Source: an uncultured Oceanospirillaceae bacterium (GTDB taxonomy: Bacteria > Pseudomonadota > Gammaproteobacteria > Pseudomonadales > Balneatricaceae). Taken from it: a stretch of DNA of 64,000 bases. Positions 18,785-29,684 of the stretch are shown piece by piece. The DNA lies in the NCBI GenBank assembly GCA_937136055.1, contig CAKZOD010000076.1, forward strand, positions 21,887 through 85,886. The letters run 5' to 3'. The notes below the pieces were generated by a model that worked only from the letters and a program-made list of their open reading frames with translations, ran no database searches and was not told the DNA's origin. The stretch's first letter is position 1. Each line of letters opens with the position of its first letter. A program made the position numbers and the translations under genes.

Positions 18785-20437
18785 CTAACGGCTAAAAAAA
18801 CTCATCACTTGGGGCGCTAATGGTTCATTTTCAAGTAGCAGATCACTGGCTTTTTCAGCCATCATAATGGTGGCTGCATTGATATTGGCACTGGGTAAAG
18901 AGGGCATGGCGGATGCGTCAATCACTCTTAACCCCTCAACACCTCGTACTCTAAGTTCACTATCCAACACTGCCATTGGATCTTCAGCTGCTCCCATCTT
19001 GCATGTGCCACACGGATGGTAGGCACTAGCGGCATCATCACGAATAAAGTCATCCATCGCGCTCCCACTTCTAATATTCTCACCGGGCGTATCTTCACGA
19101 AAATGAAAAGGTTTAAAGGCTGGTTGTTTAGCGACTTCTAAACCCAGTTTCATCGCCTCGCGCATCACTCTCCAGTCTTCTTGTGTGGACATATAATTAG
19201 GATCAATATGGACTGCATCGGTTATTTTATTACTGCGCAAGCGCACGTTACCCCTGCTTGTCGGCCGCATAGGGCCGACCCCGATGCGATAACCAAAAGT
19301 TGTGGCAACGGGAATCCAATCTTTATCAAAGAACACGGGAAAGAAATGAAATTGAATATCTGGGTGAGCTGTTTCAGGTGCACTATTTAAAAAAGCACCG
19401 ACATGACATTGATTAACAGCAGCCACCCCCTGTTTAGCGCCAAACCACTGCATCCCCGCCCAGAGCATGCGATGGGGTTGCAACTCTTTATTCAGTGAAA
19501 CCGGCTGTTTGGTCTCTATTTGAATATGGCATTCAAGGTGATCTTGTAGGTTTTCACCAACCCCGGGTAAGTCCACCTGACACTCGATATCATGTTCAGC
19601 CAAATGTTTTGCGGGGCCTATTCCTGAGAGCATGAGCAGCTGCGGGGAACCAAAAACCCCAGCACACAGCAGTACTTCCTTATCAGCACTCACATCCAAT
19701 ACATTACCTTGGTAACTAACTTGGTAACCTGTTGCTCTATTACTATCACTCAAGTTAATGCGCAGCACTTGGCAGCTGGTCCAAATCGTTAAGTTTTGAT
19801 GTTGATCACGGCTGTGAAGATAGGCAAAGGCACTGCTATTGCGGACACCTTTTTTAACACTCATATCAAAGCGTGATACGCCTTCTTGCTGATAGCCATT
19901 AACATCATCGGTCAATGGCCAACCCGCCTGCTGGCCTGCTTCCAGAAACGCTGCATTTAAAGGGCTGAGGTGTTGCTGGCGCTGAACGCCAACTAGCCCC
20001 TGATTACCCCGATACTTACTGTTAACATCGCTGTTTTCGATTTTCTTAAAATACGGCAAGCAGCTTTGCCAGTCCCAACCTTGCGCGCCTTGAGCATGCC
20101 AACGATCATAATCCAGCGGGTGACCACGCAGCCAAGTCATACCGTTGATAGATGAAGAACCACCCAGTACTTTGCCTCTAGGTTGCTGTATTTTTCGATG
20201 ATTAAGATGTTGCTGAGGCTCGGTGTAGTACCACCAATTGTATTTGGAGGTCGGCTTAAAGGCCGAGCGCAATCCCGCCGGCATCTGCAGAATCCAAGAC
20301 TTATCACTACCACCGACTTCAAGTAGCAAAACTTGGTGCCCTGCATCTGCCAACCGCCGCGCTAATACGCAACCGGCTGAGCCCGCCCCGGCAATAATAT
20401 AATCGAATCTAGTTTTCACTATCCCGCCCTTGAGCAC
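18785..20437 (-). CDS. GMC-family FAD oxidoreductase (choline/alcohol dehydrogenase-like)
   Basis: FDYIIAGAGSAGCVLARRLADAG, PRGKVLGGSSSINGMTWLRG, GVFGSPQLLMLSGIGP, AYHPCGTCKMG, SANINAATIMMAEKASDLL motifs. GTG start at 20437 or 20419. Confidence 0.93.
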   Translation of the reverse strand: MLKGGIVKTRFDYIIAGAGSAGCVLARRLADAGHQVLLLEVGGSDKSWILQMPAGLRSAFKPTSKYNWWYYTEPQQHLNHRKIQQPRGKVLGGSSSINGMTWLRGHPLDYDRWHAQGAQGWDWQSCLPYFKKIENSDVNSKYRGNQGLVGVQRQQHLSPLNAAFLEAGQQAGWPLTDDVNGYQQEGVSRFDMSVKKGVRNSSAFAYLHSRDQHQNLTIWTSCQVLRINLSDSNRATGYQVSYQGNVLDVSADKEVLLCAGVFGSPQLLMLSGIGPAKHLAEHDIECQVDLPGVGENLQDHLECHIQIETKQPVSLNKELQPHRMLWAGMQWFGAKQGVAAVNQCHVGAFLNSAPETAHPDIQFHFFPVFFDKDWIPVATTFGYRIGVGPMRPTSRGNVRLRSNKITDAVHIDPNYMSTQEDWRVMREAMKLGLEVAKQPAFKPFHFREDTPGENIRSGSAMDDFIRDDAASAYHPCGTCKMGAAEDPMAVLDSELRVRGVEGLRVIDASAMPSLPSANINAATIMMAEKASDLLLENEPLAPQVMSFFSR

Positions 20438-20460
20438 TTTTACTACACAGGTTTAAGGTT

Positions 20461-20602
20461 TAACAGCCTTGAGCTTTAACAACGGCCTTGAGCGCTAACA
20501 ACAGCCATGAGCTATAACTACAGCCATGAGCCTTCATCAGGCACCTAAACTAAAGTCCTTAAACTAAAGCGCTATCAATTAAAGCGCCTAAATTAAAGAG
20601 CC
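20461..20602. repeat. Two adjacent families of short degenerate direct repeats between the GMC and isochorismatase genes
   Basis: taacagccttgagctt / taacaacggccttgagcgc / taacaacagccatgagcta / taactacagccatgagcctt, then cctaaactaaagt / ccttaaactaaagcg / ctatcaattaaagcg / cctaaattaaagagc. Confidence 0.7.
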
Positions 20603-21141
20603 AGTGCCTGCTCAGTCGTCACGACCGTTGCAAACTCACCGTGCAAGGTACTCAAAGTCACCGAGTGCACTTGCTCAGCACTGTGCTCTACCCCATCTGG
20701 TCCTGTCACGCTGTAAGCCCATACACCATCCGAGGTGTAGTAAGTATCAAAGCCTAAATCTCCAGCGTTGCGAGTCCTCGACTCCGCACAGTGATTTGCA
20801 GTGGCACCACAAACAACCAAGCGCTCAACCTCAGCACCTCGTAAAATTTGCTCTAATTGAGTGCCGACAAAACCGCTGCCGCCGTGCTTAATGACAACCG
20901 CTTCGCCATCCAGCGGCGCCGCAAATGGTTGCACAGCAGAGCCTGGCGCTTGCGGGTTAAATGGATCACTTGGATCATCACCGTGGTGATGAATATGCAC
21001 CACTTTATCGCCGCGCTCGCGAAACTCAGACAATAACTTTGCAATATTATCACTTGCAGCTAAGTTCGAACGCTCCGCCCCATTTGCATCATCTTCAACA
21101 AAAGCCATTTGTACATCAATTACCAAAAGTGCTGTTTTCAT
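20593..21141 (-). CDS. Isochorismatase-like cysteine hydrolase
   Basis: TALLVIDVQMAFVEDD, KHGGSGFVGTQLEQILRGAEVERLVVCGATANHCAESRTRNAGDLGFDTYYTSDGVWAY. Confidence 0.88.
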   Translation of the reverse strand: MKTALLVIDVQMAFVEDDANGAERSNLAASDNIAKLLSEFRERGDKVVHIHHHGDDPSDPFNPQAPGSAVQPFAAPLDGEAVVIKHGGSGFVGTQLEQILRGAEVERLVVCGATANHCAESRTRNAGDLGFDTYYTSDGVWAYSVTGPDGVEHSAEQVHSVTLSTLHGEFATVVTTEQALAL

Positions 21142-21234
21142 TATCTTTTCCTGCCTGTTTTTATCTGTTTCTTATTCATATGATGGATACCCAAAGCAAA
21201 GTAAAGCACTACACAAGGTTAAACACTTCACAGA

Positions 21235-22098
21235 TCATTGCGATTGAGCGAGTTTTCGATCATTTAATATTTTTTCGACTCGCGGACCATATATTTGAAT
21301 ATTGACCTCATCACTGAGTACTCGATCAGGTTGCTCATCATAAGTCAGTACCGCGCTGACGCGCTCTCGACTACCTTCAACTTTTGTCACCCCATGCAGC
21401 GAATAACCGCCACGGAAAAATGTGAAGGTGCCCGCACCTCGACTAAAAGTTTGCGCATTAGAAAGATCCCCTGACAATAGCTGATCCACCAGCTCAGTTT
21501 GTTCGCTCTCATCGGTGCGAGAGTTAGGTAAGAAGACAAATTCACCACCTGATTCAGAGCTTTGTAACAGTAAAGTGACGGTACACTCTACCGTATCGTA
21601 GTGCCAGGCATGACGTGCTTGTGGCTTTAAGGCCACGACATTGAGTGCTTGAAACTCATCGGCGCAGCGATACAACTGCTGCTTGCGCTGCACTCGCCTG
21701 ACAAACTCTGTCAATATTGGTGATTGATACAGCTGTTGGATCAGCGTTTCGTTGGGGATTTGATCATTCGCTAATTGCTGCGCTGTATGGGTATATTCTT
21801 GCTTGCGCAGGTCATCAGCAGGTGCCGTATCATCGGGCACTCCTTGATATATGGTACGTTTGACTGTCAAGGTATCAGCACTTGGTAGCAGCGCTTTAGC
21901 TTCATTAGCTAGCGCTTCAACGCCTTGCGGGTGAATAAAGCCTTCAAAACTGCACCAACCTTGCTGATCAATTTGTTGCTGGCACTGTGCTAGAAAACGA
22001 GCGCCGACACCACTATCAAGGTCTTTGATAGGAAAGCGTTGCAAATCGATCAGGTTTAACGCCATATCCGTATGTTCACAAAATGAGTGTGTTTGCAT
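21235..22098 (-). CDS. Fe(II)/2-oxoglutarate-dependent oxygenase-like protein
   Basis: HAWHYDTVECTVTLLLQ...GGEFVFLPNSRT...GAGTFTFFRGGYSLHGVTKVEGSRERVSAVLTY: HxD...H arrangement with downstream Arg. Confidence 0.75.
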   Translation of the reverse strand: MQTHSFCEHTDMALNLIDLQRFPIKDLDSGVGARFLAQCQQQIDQQGWCSFEGFIHPQGVEALANEAKALLPSADTLTVKRTIYQGVPDDTAPADDLRKQEYTHTAQQLANDQIPNETLIQQLYQSPILTEFVRRVQRKQQLYRCADEFQALNVVALKPQARHAWHYDTVECTVTLLLQSSESGGEFVFLPNSRTDESEQTELVDQLLSGDLSNAQTFSRGAGTFTFFRGGYSLHGVTKVEGSRERVSAVLTYDEQPDRVLSDEVNIQIYGPRVEKILNDRKLAQSQ

Positions 22099-22293
22099 TT
22101 CGATTCCTCCTAAGCATGTCGCTATTAATGACCTTAAGCCATTTCTTATTTGCAGGTATTAAATTATGTCGGGATAGGCTTTGAATCCATGTCTCGCCAA
22201 GTACTAAAAATCATCTGAATCCATATTAGCGATAGAAAAGAGTAAAGAATAATGAAAGAATGACCTTTCATGCACATAAAAAACTTATAGCAA

Positions 22294-23166
22294 ATGATAA
22301 AAAAGAATATTAATTTGAATTGGCTGCGCAGTTTTGAAGCTGTCGCTAGACACTTAAGTTTTACTGTTGCCAGCCAAGAGCTTGGTTTGACACAAACAGC
22401 GGTAAGCTTGCAAATCAAATCTTTGGAGGCCAAATTAGGCCAAAAATTATTTATTCGCCGCGCTAAAAGTTTAACCATGACAGAGATCGCTAAAGCTTAC
22501 TTACCCACGGTAAGAGATTCATTACTTGCCCTTAATCTATCGACTAATGGCTTGTTTGGACCTGATCTTAAAAGCACCATTGTTGTTCGCGCACCGTTAG
22601 CATTGATCGTTTTACTCAGCGCTAAAATCGGCGAGTTTCAAACGCTTTACCCCAATGTTGTGATTAAATTTGTCAGTGCTATTTGGATTGATACTACCGA
22701 TACCCAAGCTGTAGATATCGACATCGCACTACTACCCGATGGTCACGCCAGTAAGCACATGGAGAAGCTTTCAACTGAATTTTTAGTGCCTATCGTCAGC
22801 TCAAACTTTACTGGGTCAATAAGTTCTGCGGCAGACCTAACTGACTTAAGCCCTATTCATATCCTAGGTTTTGACGATCATTGGTCGCGCTACCTAAACG
22901 CATTTGAATTACAACACGATGTACAAAAAACACGCTTCCAAGTTGATACATTTGTAGCAGCTTGCGAACTCATCGCCTGTGATCTTGGCTGTGCTGTCGT
23001 GATTGAGCGCTACGCCGAAAACGCCATTGAAATGGGGCGCAATGTAAAACTGGCAGGCAGCGCTGTGCCATTAAGCCAGTCTCATTACCTGCTAGATAGT
23101 AAATCTGCGCAGCAAGCAGATCCTGTTGTACAAGCCTTTAAGCAATGGTTGCGCAGTTGCTTTTGA
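22294..23166 (+). CDS. LysR-family transcriptional regulator
   Basis: INLNWLRSFEAVARHLSFTVASQELGLTQTAVSLQIKSLEAKLGQKLFIRRAKSLTMTE winged HTH; divergent from the oxygenase cluster. Confidence 0.92.
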   Translation: MIKKNINLNWLRSFEAVARHLSFTVASQELGLTQTAVSLQIKSLEAKLGQKLFIRRAKSLTMTEIAKAYLPTVRDSLLALNLSTNGLFGPDLKSTIVVRAPLALIVLLSAKIGEFQTLYPNVVIKFVSAIWIDTTDTQAVDIDIALLPDGHASKHMEKLSTEFLVPIVSSNFTGSISSAADLTDLSPIHILGFDDHWSRYLNAFELQHDVQKTRFQVDTFVAACELIACDLGCAVVIERYAENAIEMGRNVKLAGSAVPLSQSHYLLDSKSAQQADPVVQAFKQWLRSCF

Positions 23167-23439
23167 TGCGAACCTGTTTCTTTTGATTTAGAAAGCTCTT
23201 GATTTAAAAAGGCATGGGCTCTTCCAGTGAACAGATAAACCTTTCAAGCGGCTCTTGTTAACTCTGGCAGTCACTAATGGCAGTTAATTCTGTCAGTCGA
23301 TTACAGCAGCATGAGCACTGCGTCTTGCTTTGTGAATCTATTCTTAATTGATCAACGTATAAACAAATATCGCGTGTCGCTATTAGCGAATCAGACACGC
23401 TATCTTTATTAATCGTTGAGAAACTTAGGGAGAAAATTG

Positions 23440-23835
23440 ATGATAATTGACCACCATACGCCATTTGCATCCCCAGCTAGTGAATCCCAAGTTAGCTCAC
23501 TTTCAAAGCCTAAACCTGAAGAAGCTCAAAGCCTAGCAGAAAGCCAAATCACAGCACAGAGCCTGATAGTTGAAAGCACTGTCTCTATCAGCCAGCAGGC
23601 ACTACAGCGACAAGCACAAGAATCGCAGGCATTAGTCGAATTAAATAATGAAAAAGATGCCAAGCTAAAGATGCAATATCAAGATAATTTAGCGCTCTTT
23701 ATCGCCAATGCGCAGCGCTACAGCCAACAGGATGTGGTCGTGCCAATGATTGAAAACCGTGCGGCAATCGCTGCCTACTCTCTGATTGAAAACAAAGTCG
23801 TAGCAACGGTTGCCTCGAATGAATTGGAGGAGTGA
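23440..23835 (+). CDS. Hypothetical Gln/Ser/Ala-rich protein
   Basis: ORF with plausible start MIIDHHTPFASP; no family recognised. Confidence 0.55.
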   Translation: MIIDHHTPFASPASESQVSSLSKPKPEEAQSLAESQITAQSLIVESTVSISQQALQRQAQESQALVELNNEKDAKLKMQYQDNLALFIANAQRYSQQDVVVPMIENRAAIAAYSLIENKVVATVASNELEE

Positions 23836-24012
23836 ACAAATTCCCCTTTGCAAAGAACATTCCGTTAAGCCCCAAATTATTTTTATAACTTGTGAGCGTA
23901 CATGTGATTAAGCCCAAGCATGTAGTATTCGCAGAGAGAACGTATTGACCTAATCATAGGTTACATAAAGAGTTAGAACATTGACAAAAATACTATTAAG
24001 AGATTGTTTCAA

Positions 24013-25656
24013 TTATGAAATTTGAAATTTTGTAACTAACTCTTTCAAGTTATCTGATAGTAAATAAAGCTCTTCGCTGGACTGATTGATCTGCTCTGCA
24101 CCTTTGCTAGATTGGTTTGAAGCAGTGTGTAATATACTAAGAGACTTATTAATTTCTTCAGAGACACTCGATTGCTGAATCGACGCGGTAGCAATCAGCG
24201 TATTCATATTGGTAATGTTCTCAATGGCTTGAGAGATACTATTCAATGCACTGCCTGCTTGCGAAGCTTTATTACCTGCATTTTCCGCCCTTTGCTGACC
24301 AAATCCCATGGCACTCACGGCTTCCTTTGTACCTAATTGGAGCTTTTCTATTGCCCCTTGAATCTCTTGTGTCGAAGTTTGAGTACGCTGTGCTAAAGTG
24401 CGCACTTCATCGGCAACAACCGCAAACCCTCGCCCCTGATCTCCTGCTCTAGCGGCTTCAATTGCTGCGTTTAACGCTAACAGGTTTGTCTGCTCAGCAA
24501 TCCCTCTAATCACATCGACAATTGAACCAATATTGTCACTTTCTGCCTCCAGCGCTTTAATCTTCGAAGAAACACTTTCAACATCAGTGATTAATTCATT
24601 GGTTGCACTCACCGCTTGATCAACTATTTGGTTGCCTTCTTTGGCTCTATCACTTGTGCTTTGAGCATCTAGATCAGCTTGACCTGCATTATTAGATATC
24701 TCCTGAGATGTCGAAACCATTTGGTTCATAGCAGCTGCCACCTGCTCTATTTCCTGGCGCTGACTATTAATACTAGTCTTAGCCTCATCACTCACTTGAG
24801 TCATATTTTGAGCGGAGTCCGCGAGTTTATTCGTGGCCAATAATATTTCTGAGATGATATGACGCACTTGACCAAGCATGTTGTTAAAACTATTACTCAT
24901 CTGAGCGAGTTCATTCTTTCCTGTTACTTCTAACGCTAATGTTAAATCTGACTCTACTGAAATTTTCTCTATGGTTTTTTGCATATGTTTCAGCGGTATC
25001 ATCATTGAGCGGTAAACATAGAATGAGACTGCCGTCATAACAAGTATGACTAGAATAGAAAGTAGAAAAAGTGTAAAGACATTATCTGAGTAGACTTGCT
25101 CAATCGTTTCAAATTCTTGCTTTGCAACTCTTAGCTGTAAATTCACTAATTCAGTAATTTTTTCGCTAATAGGATCAATTTGCGCATAGAGAGGACCATC
25201 AATGCCGTTTAACTTCCCTTTTGGGTCTCCTGATATTTCAGAGAGTGTTTTGAGAACACGCTCAATCGCTTGGTTAGCTGGGAGAAAAAGCGCTTGTGCT
25301 TCGCTCGCTAATTGACTCTCTTCCTCAGTCAATTCAGTCGCCATGTATTTTTGCCATTTGCTCTGAATCTCAGCTTTTGAAGATTTAATATCGGAGATTG
25401 TTTGATCTAAAGTATATAACCCCGCGTTCGCTTTGTTTACTGCATCAATAACAAGTACAGCGTAGTCATCTGCAATAATTTTTAAATCTTCTAAAGGGAC
25501 AACCCGATCCTTATAAATACGTTCTGCACCCTGCTCTGTAATTTTTAAATCTTTTAAAGAAAGTAAGTAAATAAATACCAAACCTAGAATAGGTAAAACG
25601 GACATCACTATTAGTTTAATTTTTATAGAAATATTAGTGTTCATTAAAAACAGCAC
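24013..25656 (-). CDS. Methyl-accepting chemotaxis protein (4HB-type sensor, HAMP, signalling domain)
   Basis: Signalling hairpin [43 protein letters not shown]. Confidence 0.95.
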   Translation of the reverse strand: MLFLMNTNISIKIKLIVMSVLPILGLVFIYLLSLKDLKITEQGAERIYKDRVVPLEDLKIIADDYAVLVIDAVNKANAGLYTLDQTISDIKSSKAEIQSKWQKYMATELTEEESQLASEAQALFLPANQAIERVLKTLSEISGDPKGKLNGIDGPLYAQIDPISEKITELVNLQLRVAKQEFETIEQVYSDNVFTLFLLSILVILVMTAVSFYVYRSMMIPLKHMQKTIEKISVESDLTLALEVTGKNELAQMSNSFNNMLGQVRHIISEILLATNKLADSAQNMTQVSDEAKTSINSQRQEIEQVAAAMNQMVSTSQEISNNAGQADLDAQSTSDRAKEGNQIVDQAVSATNELITDVESVSSKIKALEAESDNIGSIVDVIRGIAEQTNLLALNAAIEAARAGDQGRGFAVVADEVRTLAQRTQTSTQEIQGAIEKLQLGTKEAVSAMGFGQQRAENAGNKASQAGSALNSISQAIENITNMNTLIATASIQQSSVSEEINKSLSILHTASNQSSKGAEQINQSSEELYLLSDNLKELVTKFQIS

Positions 25657-25892
25657 CTCTCGTTAAATCTTTGTTTTTATTAAGATGATTTAACGATTCC
25701 GCTATTTAATGTGAGCTGAATACCTAGTGAGTTTTCACTGTTTATTGATTTAAAATATGAAAGATTATTACTGGATATAAACCTTTTTTTAGGAGGTATA
25801 GATTTTATTAATGCTTTAATTAAAAGGAAGGGGTGATCGTCATCAAATGAGTGAGAGGAATTGTCAAACCCCTCTCGCTCATCTGTAACGAA

Positions 25893-27146
25893 TCACGCAG
25901 CTGCTAGCTGCGACTGCCTTTGCGCCCAAGGCATTTCTTTAACCGGCAAATGAATTAAAGCAGAAAAAGCACCGACGCCTACGCCAATCCACCAAACTAA
26001 ATTGTAGTTGCCGTATAAATCATACATTGCGCCGCCGAGCCAAACTCCTAAAAAGCCCCCGAATTGATGTGAGAAAAACACTAAACCATAGAGTGTGCCC
26101 ATATAACGAATGCCGTAAATCTGACCGACTAGCCCTGCCGTTAAAGGCACGGTTGCCAGCCATAGCGCGCCCATTAAGATCGAGAAAATGACTACTGATT
26201 CAGGGGTGATTGGATTAAGTATGAATAGTGCTGCAACTATTGTGCGCAGCAAATAAATGCCAGCTAATAAATATTTGCGTGAGTACTTATTGCCCAACCA
26301 GCCCGCAGCTAAGGTGCCGCCGATATTAGCAATACCAATCAGCGAGATTGCTACCGCCCCAAGGGTGGAAGTTGAGGTTATACCTAGTGATTGGATGATA
26401 CTCCCGGGTGAGACGGCACTGCACATTTCAGTGATAAACGCAGGAAAGTGCGCTGTGATAAAAGCTAACTGATAGCCGCAAGAAAAAAATCCGAGAAAGA
26501 TAAAGATAAAAGTCGGGTCTTGAATTGCCTTAACGACCACCTGTCCTAAGCTTTCATCTTGTGTTGCAGGTTCAGTAGGTTTTGGTACTTTCATGAAATA
26601 AAGCACCAATAACATCAACATGATAATACCTGCAAAAACAATGAATACTGATTGCCAAGGCATTGCATGCAACAGTGCTTGGGCAACCGGGGGCCCTACA
26701 ATTTGCCCAGCCGAACCCGCGGCTGTTGCAATGCCCAGTGCTAAAGAGCGGTGTTTGTCAGATGCTGCCCTGCCTACCACGGCTAAAATCACCCCGAAGC
26801 CTGTCCCCGCTATACCAAAACCAACGAGAATTTCGAGGAATTGATGCTGTCCTGGTGTGATCGCATATGAAGATAAAACTAAACCCACTGCATAGGTGAC
26901 TGCCCCTAAAAATATCGCTTTCTTATCGCCGTATTTTTCAGCGATAGCACCAAAGATTGGCTGACCTATTCCCCAAAATAAGTTTTGGATCGCAATTGCC
27001 AGAGAGAAATCTGCCCTTAGCCAATTAAACTCAGCGGAGATAGGGATTTGGAACAAGCCAAATGATGAGCGAACGGCGAAACTGATCAAGATGATAATAC
27101 AACCTGCAATCAGCACCGGTGTGAATAATGAATTGGATTTGCTCAT
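25893..27146 (-). CDS. MFS transporter (possibly oxalate/formate antiporter-like family)
   Basis: 417 aa, about 12 hydrophobic segments; FGAIAEKYGDKKAIFLGAVTYAVG and GTLAAGWLGNKYSRKYLLAG loops. Confidence 0.88.
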   Translation of the reverse strand: MSKSNSLFTPVLIAGCIIILISFAVRSSFGLFQIPISAEFNWLRADFSLAIAIQNLFWGIGQPIFGAIAEKYGDKKAIFLGAVTYAVGLVLSSYAITPGQHQFLEILVGFGIAGTGFGVILAVVGRAASDKHRSLALGIATAAGSAGQIVGPPVAQALLHAMPWQSVFIVFAGIIMLMLLVLYFMKVPKPTEPATQDESLGQVVVKAIQDPTFIFIFLGFFSCGYQLAFITAHFPAFITEMCSAVSPGSIIQSLGITSTSTLGAVAISLIGIANIGGTLAAGWLGNKYSRKYLLAGIYLLRTIVAALFILNPITPESVVIFSILMGALWLATVPLTAGLVGQIYGIRYMGTLYGLVFFSHQFGGFLGVWLGGAMYDLYGNYNLVWWIGVGVGAFSALIHLPVKEMPWAQRQSQLAAA

Positions 27147-27419
27147 TGGATATAGGTCTCTTTTGCAGTGGCTCGAGGAAAATTGTTAGTTTGGGGGCGA
27201 ACTCAAATTTTATACTATAGAAAACCATATATTATTGCACCAATCAGAAGTAAACAATCTTTAGACCTCTGCTGAATAAGCTCATTAATCAAATAAAAAG
27301 GAAAGCCAACTTATTTCAGCTCACAGCAAAAATAGGGTGACAGATCAACTCGATAAAACGATCATAAGCAGATATACCTTAAGGGCATCTCTAACACGCA
27401 AGACAAGGATAGCTATTTG

Positions 27420-28139
27420 ATGAAAACGACAGTGTTGCTCATCGAAGATGAAGCGGCTATTGCCGATAACGTACTCTATGCATTGCGCAGTGAAAACTTT
27501 GAAGCACAGTGGTTTAATGTTGGCGCCGCAGGGCTTGAGTATCTACAGCAAAACCCTGTTGATCTGGTAATTCTCGATGTTGGCTTGCCGGATATCAACG
27601 GCTTTGAGCTATGTAAGCAGATTCGCCAATACAGCAATGTCCCACTTATTTTCCTCACTGCCCGTGACAGTGAGATTGATCGCGTGGTCGGCTTAGAAAT
27701 CGGGGCTGATGATTATGTGGTTAAGCCCTTTAGCCCGCGTGAGTTAGTCGCAAGAGTTAAAGTAATTTTGCGCCGCCAGCAAATGGATACGCAAGCTCCA
27801 ATTGGCTCCCCTACCAGCACAAATAATGCAGCTCCCTCTTGCGCTGCAAGCAGCGCTTTTAATGTAGATATAGACAAGCGCAAAATTTGCTATCGCAACC
27901 AAGCTCTGCAATTAACCGCTTATCAGTTTGGAGTGCTATCACTTTTGTTGAGCCAGCCTGAGCGCGTCTTTAGCCGCGAGCAGTTAATGGACGCTGTATG
28001 GCCTGATCATCAAGAGAGCTTTGATCGCGCGGTTGATACAACAATCAAGCAGTTAAGAGCAAAACTCAAAGCGATAGATGATACTGAACAACCTTTAGTC
28101 ACTCACCGCGGCATTGGCTACAGTATTGATAACTGTTAA
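27420..28139 (+). CDS. creB: Response regulator, OmpR/PhoB family, CreB-like
   Basis: Receiver and winged helix (VDLVILDVGLPDINGFELCKQIRQ; GADDYVVKPFSPRELVARVKVILRR); adjacent to creC- and creD-like genes. Confidence 0.85.
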   Translation: MKTTVLLIEDEAAIADNVLYALRSENFEAQWFNVGAAGLEYLQQNPVDLVILDVGLPDINGFELCKQIRQYSNVPLIFLTARDSEIDRVVGLEIGADDYVVKPFSPRELVARVKVILRRQQMDTQAPIGSPTSTNNAAPSCAASSAFNVDIDKRKICYRNQALQLTAYQFGVLSLLLSQPERVFSREQLMDAVWPDHQESFDRAVDTTIKQLRAKLKAIDDTEQPLVTHRGIGYSIDNC

Positions 28140-28211
28140 CTTCCAGTGTCCTAGAGCAAATTGCGCTTAACTAGGGATGTTCCCTAGCAACTATCTTTAA
28201 CTGAGACCAAT

Positions 28212-29684
28212 ATGAGCCTATCTACCCGTATATTCCTCGCCTATTTTGCTATCTTAGGTATCGCTATTTACATGATACTCAATGTCTTTATGTCTGAGAT
28301 AAAGCCCGGTGTGCGCCAATCAACGGAAGATACTTTAGTCGATATGTCAAACTTGTTGGCGGAAATAGTGGCTGATGATTTAACGCACAAACGCCTGCAA
28401 AGCACTGATTTTAAAGCGCAGATAGCGCGTTTTTTGGATCGCAGTTATCGTGCAAAAATCTACGATATTGAAAAGTATGCCAGCTCTTTGCGGATCTATA
28501 TCACTGATAAGCAGGGAATCGTTCAGTTTGATTCTGCCAACTTAGCCCTCGGTGAAGATTACTCACAGTGGAATGATGTTTATTTAACCTTGCGTGGCAA
28601 ATACGGCGCGCGCTCTACCCCCGCCTCAGCGGATGATCCTACGACCACCGTAATGCACGTGGCCGCGCCTATTATGGATAAGGCTTCCATCCATAACACT
28701 TCCATCAATAGCACTTCCATCCATAACTCCTCAATCATAGGCGTAGTAACGGTTGCGAAAACCAACCAATCCCTACAGCCTTTTATCGACATGGCACGGC
28801 GCAAAATAGAAACCCGCGGTGTAATGCTGATTTTAATCTCTATTATCGCCGCCCTTATTCTCTCCTACTGGCTGACTGCATCCATTCGCAAATTAACTGC
28901 TTATGCCGATCAAGTAGCCGCTGGTAACGCCGTGCCTAAACCGCCTATTGGTGAACGAGAACTTGCAAAACTGGCTCAATCGATGGACAACATGCGCCAG
29001 CAGCTAGAGGGCAAAGATTATGTCGAAAAATATGTTTATGCGCTCACTCATGAACTAAAAAGCCCTGTATCCGCCATCAAAGGGGCCGCTGAGATTATTG
29101 ACGATGAAATGCCCAGCGCAGATCGCAGCCGCTTTGTTGCCAATATCTGCACAGAGATCGAACGTATTGATGAGATGATCAACAAAATGCTTACCCTAAC
29201 TAAACTGGAAAAGTGTGAATCACTCACTCAGCTCACCACCATCAACCCCAAAGAGTTAGTTGAAAAAGTACTCGCCAGTAAGGCGCTGCAGATTACCGAT
29301 AAGTCTATTCAAGTTAATACTGATTTTAAAACTGATCAGCAGATACAAGCTGATCGTTTTTTACTGACTCAAGCGCTGGATAACCTCATCCAAAATGCTA
29401 TCGACTTTAGTGCTTTTGATAGCCGTATCGAGATTTCAATCGATGCTGCTAACACTTTAAATAATACCTTGATTATCACCGTGAAAGATTGGGGTGCGGG
29501 AATCCCCGTGTATGCTATCGATAAAATATTCGAACGCTTCTACTCACTACCGCGCCCTGCCAGTACCACTAAAAGCAGTGGGCTTGGGTTGTGCTTTGTT
29601 CAACAAATTTGTCATCTACACGGCGCTCAAATCAGCCTTAAAAACCACAGTGAAGGGGGCGTGCTAGCACAATTAAGTTTATGA
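28212..29684 (+). CDS. creC: Sensor histidine kinase, CreC-like
   Basis: HAMP, HisKA (YALTHELKSPVSAIKGAAEII) and HATPase (DNLIQNAIDFS, SSGLGLCFVQQICHLHGA); upstream of creD. Confidence 0.85.
   Translation: MSLSTRIFLAYFAILGIAIYMILNVFMSEIKPGVRQSTEDTLVDMSNLLAEIVADDLTHKRLQSTDFKAQIARFLDRSYRAKIYDIEKYASSLRIYITDKQGIVQFDSANLALGEDYSQWNDVYLTLRGKYGARSTPASADDPTTTVMHVAAPIMDKASIHNTSINSTSIHNSSIIGVVTVAKTNQSLQPFIDMARRKIETRGVMLILISIIAALILSYWLTASIRKLTAYADQVAAGNAVPKPPIGERELAKLAQSMDNMRQQLEGKDYVEKYVYALTHELKSPVSAIKGAAEIIDDEMPSADRSRFVANICTEIERIDEMINKMLTLTKLEKCESLTQLTTINPKELVEKVLASKALQITDKSIQVNTDFKTDQQIQADRFLLTQALDNLIQNAIDFSAFDSRIEISIDAANTLNNTLIITVKDWGAGIPVYAIDKIFERFYSLPRPASTTKSSGLGLCFVQQICHLHGAQISLKNHSEGGVLAQLSL
28684..28728 (+). 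repeat. Three tandem 15-bp repeats within the creC sensor region (SIHNT/SINST/SIHNS)
   Basis: cttccatccataaca / cttccatcaatagca / cttccatccataact. Confidence 0.9.

Noticed and set aside
22164-22478. 104-aa minus-strand ORF overlapping the LysR start
   Set aside because: Antisense to the LysR HTH-coding region; no recognisable domain.
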